Below are positions 11,401 to 23,400 of a stretch of DNA of 64,000 bases, piece by piece. Origin of the DNA: Asterochloris sp. CNOR1 (Eukaryota; Chlorophyta; Trebouxiophyceae; Trebouxiales; Trebouxiaceae); NCBI GenBank assembly GCA_963969365.1, contig OZ017748.1, forward strand, positions 1,612,001 to 1,676,000, given 5' to 3'. Below the pieces are notes generated by a model that was given only the letters and a program-made list of their open reading frames with translations, was not told the DNA's origin and made no database searches. Numbering within the stretch: the first letter of the stretch is position 1; every line of letters starts with the position of its first letter. The translations under genes were made by a program, and so were the position numbers.

Positions 11401-14400
11401 GCAGACGAGACCTTTGAGGCGCTATCCAAATATGGCAATGACCTGACTGCTCAGGCCCCTCGCCTGGACCCTGTGATTGGGCGTGACGAGGAGATTCGCA
11501 GGGTCATTCGTGTTCTGTGTCGGCGCACCAAGAACAACCCAGTTTTGGTGGGGGACCCAGGTGGGCATTGCCTGCTTGCATGCATGCATGGGCAGCTGCC
11601 TGGGCTGGTGCTCTGCCGACTTCAGCAATGCATCTTTTGTGTGTTGGTGCACCAAGCACTAACCCTGTTCTGATGGGCAACCCAGGAGAGGGAACAGCTA
11701 CAGTGCCCTGCCAGCTGGCTGTATGTGTACAGACCCAGGCAGTGGGCGTGCAGCTTTTGCCACCTTGCCTGCCAAGCAACGGTCCTCCACAGAAGTACGC
11801 CTGAATGCATTCTGCTGATGGATGGCCGACCAACACCTCCAGGGCTCATTCCCTGCTCAGCATGTACAGCGTATGGAACTCTCTAAAACCCGCTGTCTGC
11901 CTGCTGACCACAGTCTTAGCACTGCAGGTGTGGGCAAGACTGCCATTGCAGAGGGCCTGGCACAGCGCATTGTGAGGGGCGATGTGCCCTCAGTGCTTAA
12001 GGACACGCGGGTCATTGCGCTGGACATGGGGGCCTTGGTGGCAGGTGTGCAGAGCAGCAGCCTGCTGTGGTCAAGTGGCTTGCATGCAATGTTCTGGACT
12101 TGCACAGGCAGCCTGAATGACCACAATGGGTAGCAGCAAAGGCGTGGGATCCCTGATGGCTGTCGCCCAGGGCAACTGCTGTGCTCATGCGCTGGATGCC
12201 CAACCATGTGACAGCACGTGTAACCCCCTCAGTTTAGCCCTTGCTGCAAGTGCCAAGTACCTGCAGGCTGCACTACTGGGGCTCATTGTGTGAGAGGCAG
12301 TCCAAAACCTCTTCTGTATGCACGTGTACAGTCCCACAGCTACCTGGCGGCCTAGAGCTCACCCCTGCTGCAGGATATGCCACATAAAAACCTTTATTGT
12401 TCGCCCTGTGCGTGACTTTGAGTGAGAACCCTACTGGCTGCAGCAAGCTCCTGACTAAACACAAACAGCACACAGCCTTGACAGCTTGAGCAATGTTGTC
12501 CTCTAGGTGCTAAACAGCGCAGCAAGAGCGCCTCAGTGCTGCAAGAGACCTCTTTTATGCTACATTTCAGTGACAGCCTGAGGCTTATGGTGCTGCAGAT
12601 GACAAGCACTGCAGCATGTTTGAGGGCCCTACAGTTCTGCACCTGGATTCCTTAGCAACTACACAGTGGTAATGGCCTGGCCGCCGCCCTGCTGCAGGTG
12701 CCAAGTACCGCGGCGAGTTTGAGGAGCGCCTCAAGGCCGTGCTGCAGGAGGTCAAGGATGCTGAGGGCAAAATTGTGCTGTTTATCGACGAGGTGCACCT
12801 TGTGCTGGGCGCGGGGAAGACAGACGGCGCCATGGATGCAGGTGGGCACTTGTGGCAGCATCGTGCTGCAGCTGGTGGGAATGTATATTCAGCCTGTTGG
12901 GGAAGTGTCTGCCTGCATGCTGAGAGGCTGCCTACCTGGCTGCTGGCAGACACTTTGACAGCAGCTACCCAGTTCTGCATGCACTAACACGGCAGCATTG
13001 TGGGCAGAGGCTCTGTGCCCTCAAGCTGACAGATAGTCAGACATGCCCTGGCAGATAAGCACCCTGACGCACATGCTGCATGTGGGGCCAGTGTCCAGCC
13101 CGTTCCTGCCAGAATCCCAAACAGCCCATCAGCAATGCACATGCCATGTGTGTGCCAGGCGGCTGCCAGGATGTTCAAGCAGACCAGCAGCCTGACTAAC
13201 ATGTCCCCCATGTGTCCTGCAGCAAACCTGCTGAAGCCCATGCTGGCGCGCGGCGAGCTGCACTGCATTGGCGCCACTACCCTGGCAGAGTACAGGTTGC
13301 ACATGGAGAAGGACGCTGCCTTTGAGCGCCGCTTCCAGCAGGTGCTGGTGGGAGAACCCTCCGTGGAGGTAGGCTAGCTTCTGGGCACAGGAAAAGGCCT
13401 GTCTCCTTCCTCTTTTCAAGGTCCCTCACTGCCAGCAGGCAGTGTTCTAGTAACTAAGCTGTGCATGGCGTGTGCTGTTCTGACCACAATGTTGCATGGC
13501 AAGGGGTGTGTGCGGGAGCACCAGCTCTGCTCTGCCATCCCGCCCTGGTATGGTCCTGCCAGCAGCATCAGCATCCAGCCGCCTTTAACCTGTATACCAC
13601 CCACCCCACTGCTGCAGGACACTGTCCAGATTCTGCGCGGCCTGAGCGAGAAGTACAGCAGCTACCACGGCGTGCGCATCCAGGACCGTGCCCTGGTCAT
13701 GGCGGCGGTGCTGGCTGACCGCTACATCACCGCCCGCTTTCTGCCCGACAAGGCCATCGACGTAGTCGATGAGGCCTGCAGCAACCTGCGCGTCCAGCTG
13801 GAGAGCATGCCTGAGCAGCTGGACGCCATGCTGCGCCAGCAGTACCGTCTGCAAGTGGAGGAGGCTGCCCTGGCTAAGGAGAAAGACCCGGTGCGTTGCA
13901 GGGCCAGTCCAAGAGTTATCTGGCTTCCCACCATGTTGCAGTCTGCATCTACCTACAAAGGTATGTGCAGGAGGCAGCCACCTTTGTAGTAAGGATCTGC
14001 GTGAGGCCTCGGAGCAGCCCTTGCTGCAGTGCTGTTTGCACATTTGTGATCAAGGGCAAGAGTCCAGCAGCAGGGGTGCCCTTGTGAGGTTCTGAATATG
14101 CCTGGTGCGCCTGGCATCACAGCCAGCCAGCTTGGCACCCCTTGTCACAACTGGGGCATATATTAGGGAAGCTAATGTCTTGATGCAATGGGTCTAAACA
14201 TAAGCAGCCAGAACAAGGCCCCATCAGCAGCCATACAAAGGCCCCCTGCAGCAGCTGCACGCATCATGCCTGTTCCCCTGCTGGCCTGACAAATCATCCT
14301 GCCTGCCCTGCTGTCACAAGGGAGCCAGCAGCAGCTGGAGGAGGTTGCCAGGTGCTGGCAAGGCGCTGGCCAGGCTGCAGGTCAAGTCTTGCCCCCTGCC

Positions 14401-17400
14401 AGCAGCTGCATGCACCCCAACTAAGCCCCCGGCTGCCTTGCTACCACAGGTGAGCCAGCAGCGGCTGGAGGAGGTGCGAAAGGAACTGGCAGAGCTGCAG
14501 GACAAGCTGCAGCCCCTGATGCTACGGTATCAGCAGGAGAAGCAGCGCCTGGAGGGGATTCGCCAGCTGCAGAAGAAGAAGGAGGAGCTGCTCATGAAGC
14601 TCCAGGAGGCCGAGAACCGCATGGACCTGGCCATGGTGGCTGACATCAAGTGGGTGCTAGATCTGCTTTTGGGGGTTGGGCATGCTCCTAGTGCAATTGT
14701 GTACTGGCTATGCCTGTGATTGGGTGGGAGAGTGCAAGTGCGTATTGGTGAGCATCATGGAGCCTCAGCAGCTGCACTGTGCCAGTACAGCAGTTGAAGT
14801 ACCTGGCCCTGACGGCTGACAACAAGCGTGAGCTGCCTCTGTATCTGTGGCCATCCTTGTGGCCAGCAGGGTGTCTCAGCAGCTGCATGGTGCCTGTGCA
14901 TTGACTTGTGATGTGCAGACCATGCTGCTGGACCTAGATAAGGTCCAACAGCATGCAGCCAGCCTTGACATTGGCGTGCTCCACAGCTTCACAAACCAGT
15001 TGCTTAGACCCTGCAAACCCCACTCCTGCAGGTACGGCGCCCTTGGAGAGGTGGAGGAGGCCCTCAAGCGCAAGCTGCAGGAGCAGCCCAAAGACATGAT
15101 GCTGAGGGAGGAGGTAAGCTTGGGCCACCCAAGATGACCAATTCTGGCCTGGCACAGCCTGGTTCCCAGTGTCATCTGCGCGCAAGGCGCCCAGCAAGGA
15201 CTAGCACAGCCCTGGGTACCACAACAGCACTGGACGTGCGCCTCTTCGCAGACTTGCTTGTTCAACCGGCGCTGTGGCCTGACAGGGTTTCTCCTGATGT
15301 GGCTGCGGTCACAGCCAAAGACATTAGCACTCCAGGGGAGGACATTTAGCTTGTGCCCATCCATGCAGGTCAAAGTACAACAAACAGACATGCTCAGGCC
15401 AAGCTCACTGAACCAGACAAAGTTGCAAGTGCCCCTCTGTGCTCTTGCTGCAGGTCACAGTGGAGGACATGGCCAATGTGGTCTCTCGCTGGACGGGCAT
15501 TCCCGTTAGCAAGCTGACCCTGAGTGAGCGCGAGAAGCTGCTGCACCTGGCGGAGGAGCTGCACCACCGTGTGGTGGGGCAGGACCAGGCAGTCGAGGTG
15601 AGCTGATGCTCGTGCTGTGCTTGTCACGATTATGCATGTCAGGTTTGCACCGTTATGCGGTGGGGCAGCAACAGGCAGTCTAGGTGGGTGACAGGCGACA
15701 TCTTGGGCCTTCAGCGGTTCTCAGCAGCAGATAGAGCCTGTGATCATGGTCAGCTTGTCCTTCAGTGGGCTTGTATGTGTCAGCTGTGCACCTGACCACA
15801 ATTGTCACCGACATAGTTGTATGTGAAGGTGCTGCGGGGCCTGTAGAATGTAAGGCCGTTGCTTTGGGCAGCCCTGTTATGCTTGATAGTGCTGTGCAGC
15901 TACGCTTCCTGCCTGCAGGCGGTGGCCCAGGCGGTGCTGCGTGACCGAGCGGGGCTGTCTTCGCGCAACCGCGGCAGCAGCTTCCTTTTTCTGGGGCCCA
16001 CAGGTGAGACAGCCTGTGCTGTGCAGCAAGCATTGGGCAGCCCTGTTGTGTTGAGTATTCACAACTCTAGCAAGCTGGAGCCTAGCACCCTCAGCATCCA
16101 GCAGCCACAGGTTGCCAGCAGAGCCAGCCGGCCTGCAGAACTGCCGGCCAGCAGCCCCTACAGATGGCAGCCACCTGCTGGCAAGCGGGGGCAGACTGAG
16201 CCTGCCTTCCCAACAGCATGCACTGTTCAGGCAAGCCTCCCCCAAGCTGACAACCATTATTCTCACCCTGTGTGCAGGTGTTGGCAAGACCGAGCTGGCT
16301 AAGGCCTTGGCGGTGCAGCTGTTTGACAGCGAGAAGATGATGGTACGCATTGATATGGGGGAGTACATGGAGAAGCACAGCGTCAGCCGCCTCATTGGGG
16401 CGCCCCCAGGCTACATTGGGCATGAGGACGGGGGCCAGTTGACCGAGGCTGTCAGGCGCAAGCCCTACAGTGTCGTATTGCTGGACGAGGTTGAGAAGGT
16501 GGGATGTGCTGAGTATGATGGTTTCCCCAACTGTCAAGCATACCCCAAGCTGAGTTGTGGTCTTGCATGTCTGCTTTTGTGCAGACAGACAGAGTGCAGG
16601 GCTCCATCTGGCTGGGGTCTGAATGGTGATGGGTGCAAGTTGGGCCTGGGCAGGTGAGGCAGCTCAAGGCTGTCAGGCGCAGGCCCTATAGGGTGATGTT
16701 GCTGGAAGATGTTGATAAGATTCTGGTGTGCTCCTCCGAGGGACTCATGTCTGCTGCATGTAGCCATAGCCGCACTGAGCCAGAGTGCAGCTGCAGCCAA
16801 GCTGGGCTGCTGCCCTCTGCCTGCCATGCACTGCGTGCACAAGGCGGTTGACAAGCTGTGCCTTGCCCTAGTCCCTGCTTGCTGCATGCCAGCCAAGCAG
16901 GCTGAGGGTCCTCCAATTGCTCAGCCTGATGGTGGGCATGCACCAGACAATTGGCTCCGAGCGCCCAGCCAGCATGGTCCACTGACAGCAGCATTGGCCC
17001 ATGGCCGTCTGAGCACTTCTTGACGGCAGCACAACTGAGGCACCACTGCCACTCTTGCTACAGGCGCACCATGACGTCATGAACGTGCTGCTGTCGGTGC
17101 TGGATGATGGCAGGCTTACAGACGCTAAGGGCAACATTGTGTCCTTTGCAAACACCATCATCATCATGACCTCCAACCTGGGCTCAGACATCCTGCTGGC
17201 CATGGGCCTCCACGCCGACTCCAGGGAGCGGGTCATGCACTTGGTCAAGACTCACTTCAGGCCAGAGTTCCTCAACAGGTAGGTGCTGCTGATGTGCAGG
17301 ATGGTCATGCAACTTTGTGTCAAGCGGCCAGCTGATGTCCCTGACTGCCTCTCACAGCTGCTGCCGAATCAACCTTCATGAGAGCTGGTAGCAGCCCATC

Positions 17401-20400
17401 TGCTTGGGGACTTGTGACCGGCCCCACAGGGCTTTATGCCTCTTGCAAATTTCAGTCACGTCTGCATGTCAGCAGCCTGCTGCTGCCTTGCATGCAGCCG
17501 CAGGCTGATGACACTGCACCGCAATGCCAACAGGGCAGCTGTGCTGCATGGTCGACAGGCAGCTGGCTGCTGGGTGGTCAGCACCAAGGCAATGCTGTGC
17601 GTCAGTGCATGGCCACCAGACCAGTTGTTGCCAGCACTTGCAGTACACTCTATCTGGAATGGGTCATCAACCCCGTTCCGTGATGCCCACCAGCAGCTGC
17701 TACTGAGTTGAGTGAGCTGCTGCAGATGCTGTGCTTGATGTTGCTGCCCCCAAGCTCCATCCCCTGCCACCTGCAGGCTGGATGACACAGTCATGTTTGA
17801 GCCCCTGGACCCTGTGAAGCTGCGCGGCGTGGCCAGCATGCTGGCAATGGAGCTGAACCAGCGTCTGAGGGACCGCAACATCACCATGGTGGGCACCCAC
17901 ACAGGCTGGACATAACTTGCAGCAGGCTGATGGCCTCCACAGTGCATGACCACCAGACATCCTGGACTCGCGCAGGCTGACTGGACACGTGCAGAAGCCT
18001 GCTTCCTGCATGCTCTTGCATGCCCTTCAAGCCCGCCCATTGTTTCTCGGGGATGCCTGGTGCCTCCTGATGGTTGCCAGCCCCTGGTCACCAGCCCTTG
18101 CAGAAGGGTGATTGTTCCCTTGTGTACCAACACCATCGTGATGGGTGCCTGCCATGTGCACTGGCCATCTGAAGTCACCCGGCCTGCTACATGCACCTCA
18201 GCCACCGCGACTCTGCAGCAAGCCAGCTGAGCATGGCTGCCGCCAGTCAGAAGGCCTGCGCTGAGCAGCTTTGGGAGACTGAGGGTCATCAGTATGCGCT
18301 AGGTTTCAGGGCTTTGGTGACATCGGTGCTGCTTGCATCGAGAGTTATATGGAAGCCCAACAACCAGTCACCTGACATTGGCAATCCCAAGCCCATCAGA
18401 CACCCCAGCTAAGGCGTCCACTTTGTGATGTGCAGGTCATGACTGATAAGGCTTTGGACCTGGCAGTGCGCGAGAGCTACGACCCAACATTTGGCGCCCG
18501 CCCCCTGCGTCGCTGGCTGGAGCAGCACATCATCACAGCACTCTCGCGCATGATTGTTGCTGGTGTGCAATGTGTAGTGGCTGCCAGCACCCAGCATGAC
18601 AGATGTTCAGCTGTGTGACAGCGCCTGCCTGCAGCATGTTGCCTCGGCCAATGCTAAGCTCCATCTGGGTGACAATCTGGCAGCCAGCAGCCCCACAACC
18701 ATGCCTGGCACTCTGAACTTGTTGCTCATTTCTTGATTTTGCCAGGAGATTATCCCTTGCACCTCAAGCGTCCATACCCCACTTGCTGTGCTTGGTGCTT
18801 GGGTTTAGGCCAGGAGGTTGGTGTGTCTTGGTAGCGGTTGCAGGGTGACTGGGGGGCACAGGCCACCCCTCACGATGAGCCCAGTCAACCTTCACCTGCC
18901 TGCCTTGCAGGCGAGCTGGAGGACAACAGCAAAGTGGTGGTGGACGCCAACTCAACGGGCAACATGCTGACATATGACGTCGAGAAGCTGCCTGACAAGC
19001 CAGGGCAGGGCCATGGCACCAAGCGCGTCAAGCTCGCAGTACCAACAGACATTGACGAGGAGGACGAAGACTCAGACATGGAGACATGAAGCCCCCATGA
19101 GAGATGGGTCACAGAGCAGCAGCAGCTCTTAAACCCCCTGTAGATCTTGCAGCCTGCCAGAGCAACTGCAGCTGGCCTGAGAGAAAGTGATGCCAGCTGC
19201 GGGGGCAGCTTGAGAAAGACTCTCAACAACTCATTCCTGAACCCCCAGACGTAAGCTACCATTACAGTCTGCTTGACAAACCTCAAGTGCATGCAGAATT
19301 GAAGGTTGTCTTGGAATGGCCATACCCAAATGTCAATCTAAATGAATGGCTGAGACCTGTCTCAAGTGGCAGACAGCTGTGCCCCTGCATTGGCAACAGG
19401 CCTACCCCTAGATGGCCTGGTCTCCTGCCAGCCTTACCTTATTGTCTCTGTCGTGCAGCTAGACACATGTTATCTCACAATGGAGCCATGGTCATGTCAA
19501 CCCCTCCTGCTTACCTAAACCCCTGCCCAGCTAACCACTGTGTTGCCTTGGTGTCCGTGCTGGCCATGGGGGGCCCTGCTGCCTCAGTCCATGTGCAGCG
19601 AACCCTGCTCCTATACCCTGCTAAAATAAGCCAGCTTCTTACCTTGGTGCCATAGCTGCCCCTGACCTCCACTCCCGCCTCCTCGTCAGCGCGAGCCTGA
19701 TGATGTGCCCCATCCGCTTGCCTCAATGCAACATAGGCCATGTCTGCTGCTATCACCCGTGTGCGGCAAGTGGGGCAGCTGATGCGCTTCTTCCCCTGCA
19801 CCGCACACAGCAATGCTTCAGTGGCCAGGGAACAACACCCCCACCACACCACTGCAGGTTGCAAGTATTACATCTTTAAGTTTGCGACAGGCTGGCTGTG
19901 AAGAGGTGTTGCTCTGCTATGCTGTACGTCAAGCAGATGCCCACTGCTCTCGACTGTGCTGCATGTACGCTGCTCACCTCAGGAGACAGGTTTGGCGCCC
20001 TGTCCACCAATGTGAGGCTGCATCTGCAGCACAGCTGGTGCCCACACGGCAGCATGTAGAGCTCATGCCCCAGCGGATCGTGGCAGATGGGGCACCTCTC
20101 AGTGCCTGCAGGCACTCACGCACTCATGTCTACCCAAGTGAAGCGGGGTACAGCCTTCTGGTACCCATGGCACAGCGCACACCCTGAGCATGCTGTGCAA
20201 GGTCTGAAGCTGCCTAGCTGCAGCAAAAGCCTGCCAGACCAAAACCAGGTTTCTCGGCAGCAGGTGCCATGGCCTACCTGTGCTGGTAGGCTCTGCAGCT
20301 AGGACAGGTTGCAGAGCGGTACTTGGAGACTGCACGCTTGGACTGCCCTGTTGATGTGATTGAATGCCTGGCGGGGTTGCAGGGCGCTCCCGCAGCTGGC

Positions 20401-23400
20401 TGCTACCAGCACCAGCGGCTGGCAGCTGCTCCTGCTGCTCCACCCTGGCCTTCTTCAAGCCCTGCAGGTAACGGAGCGTGCCCAGAGTCCTCTTCAGGTC
20501 TGCGTCTGCCATCAGCTTCTCCTGAGTGAGCTCCTGCAGCAGAGATCACAATGTCAGCGCCGGCAGACTGAACCATGTCAAGGAGGACAGTCTCAAGTAG
20601 CAGGGGACTGGCAACACAGCTTTGATCGGCCTGCCAGCATGCAGCCTCTGCCTTTCAGCAACCCCTGACTGAGCTGTGCAGGGCAAAGCAATGGGGCTGG
20701 CATCAACTCTGCCAGAGGCTGCCCAGCATGCAGCTCACTTGCAGCCGCCCAGAGCCCCTGGCTGAGCTGGGTAGGCAAAGCCCAGCGGTCCTGAAAGCCA
20801 CCCTTGCAGTGAGTGTCTGCAGCTGACCTCCCGATGGGGGCTTGCTCAACCCACTTACAGTGTTTTTAATGGGCACCTCAGCCTCGTGCAGCTTAAAGTT
20901 GACCTCGTGGGGCTTGACCGTCTCCCCTGGCAGCCGCAGTCTCAGACGAAGCGTAGACATCTCCAGCTCATCTCTGGCATACAGGGTTGCACGCTGCAGA
21001 ACATACAGCACAGCCTTGTGGACATGGTCTTTCAAAAACAGCTAGCAGCAGGAGCCACCTAGCTGCACCCTTGCATGCAGCGATGCAGCAGAACCTTGCT
21101 GTTGCTGTGGGATTTGTGCAGAGACTGTGGCAGATGATGGCAGCATGCTCTTGCTGATGCAAGGCAAGCCACAGCATGAAGAGAAGGCACGACAAGCACA
21201 TGTGCAACGCTACAGGCCAGAAGGAAAAGCGAGAGGGCACCACAGCAGCGTCGACACCATGCCTGCATGAGCATGACAGCTCTCGACTTGAGGAACACAC
21301 GCTTGGCGGCCTCAAAGCGCTCCTGGTCCAGTTTGGCCGCAGCCAGCAGGATGTCTCGTGCCCCAGCTGCAGTCACAGGAGCTCAGTGTCAGGCCGTGAC
21401 AGGCCCCATTCTCACCCTACCAATACCCATGGGAGTCCCAGGCTTCACTGAAGCTGCCACATAGGGAGGTGGTCAACCCCTGGCAGACGAGTCCAGCTGA
21501 GCAGCTGCCAGCAGAACATCCTGTGCTGAAGCTGCAACCACAGGGGCACACTCTTGGCTCCCTGTTCGGGAGCAGCATGTCCTTGTGGGTGTCTACTCAG
21601 TGCGCGCATGATGCAGATGGTTGACAGCTGCACACAAGCTTGCAGTACAGGTGAAGGCAGTGTTGCTTATCGATACACCCTGCCCTTTGTTCATATTGTA
21701 CTCATGTTGTACAAGCCCCTGAGCGGCTCAGACGGCAGCCTGAGCACAGGTGAGGTGTCCTGTGTCAGAGCTTACAAGCAGCACTGCCACAACGCTCACC
21801 TTGATTCAGACTCAGCTTCTTTAGCCCCCTTAGCTGACCTGCCATCAGCTTGAGGGCCTGCTCAGCCTCACTGGGCTGCCTGACAACCTCAGCAGTGGAC
21901 ACAGCTGCACCCTCAGCTCTGCCAGCAGCTCCTCCATCCAGAATCTGGATGCCTGCTTCAACACCGGCTGCCTCCCCCAGGCCGCCACGCCCCACATGCC
22001 TCAGGGTTGCTGCCTGCGCCTGTAAAGGACGTGGGGTGGTGTGGCATAAGCAGCCTCAACCCCAGCAGCCCCAGCTGGCCTGCCACACCCTGTAGGTTTC
22101 AGGGTTGTGGCATGCACATTCAGCCACAGACAGGCCAATTTGGCTGCAGCCTTAGGTATCAGCAGTCTTCCCTATATGCTGCAGCCTTGGTGCAAGCAGC
22201 CACTTGAAATGATGACCCATTGGCGGTTCTGCCTGCTGGCAACAGGCTGTTGGCAACAGGCGAATTCTGCTGCTTATGTGCACAATCGAAGCTTACAGCA
22301 AGGGCAGGCAAGTGCCACAGCGTGCCCGCAGGCAGCAGCGATCAATGCCACTTGGCTGTCAGTGCCACACCAAAGCTCAAATCAGGACATGCAGAGTGCG
22401 ACATTGTGCACAGGGCCCAGCACCCACCCGTTGAATGGCCTCCTCTGCTGTGACGTGCTGCCCGGCTGTCATGGCATGGGTCTGCAGGCTGAACAGACGG
22501 ACCTCCCATACCAGGAAAGCCTCGTCCAGGCGGCAGTGCCGGCACACTCTGCCGCTGACGCCCAGCTCAGCTCGACAGCGTGCACACTGGGCAGCCTGCG
22601 AATGGGTGCGGCAGAGTTTGCAGGTGCTGAAGAGAGGCTGCAAGCAGAGACAGATGTCTGCCAAAACAACAACATGCAATCTTTGTAGTGATGGCTTGGC
22701 TGGCTGGCAGGTGCGCAGTCAAGAACAAGGCCAGAGATGCAGCACCAATTCAAGCCAGAGGATGTCATGCAGAGTTCAAGCAACAGCAGACATCTGGCAG
22801 GGGCAGCCGACCACATGGTGCTGCGACGAGGCCCCATGACAATGTGGAGTATTACCAGCCCCTGATGCAGGGAATGCAGCTTCTCAAGGCACAGGGCACT
22901 GTGCAGTGTGCCCGGCACCACACGCTTCAGCCTTGAACAGGCATTGAATGGCGCTGTGCAGAGTGGTCGGTTGTTACACAAGTTCTCTGGCTCCTTGCAT
23001 GCGCACCTCCTCCACCAGCTGCTCTGAGGGCTGGCTGCACTCAGCGGTCAGCTGCTGCAGGCCCTCCAGGGACTCGGTCTGAGCTTTGCGAATGGCGGCC
23101 AGCTCCCCCTGGAGCAGCAGCTGCAGGCCACGCAGGTTCTTGAAGCGCCGGGCCAAGGAGGTCGCATTTTGCCTCACCAGCCGCTGGTACCTGCACGTAC
23201 AGCCAGCACCTGCATATCCTTGCAGCTGATCCAGGGCAGATGTCTGAATGTTGCCAGCAAGGCCTAACCCCTTGCGGCTGCTGACCGTGCAGGTTGGTGG
23301 AGTGAAGAAGTCACGTGTCAATGTAGGTGCTAGTATCTGCACAGCTGCGCAGTCAGCTCCAGAACGGGCCCACCGGCACTGGCACCATTGAAGAAAAATA

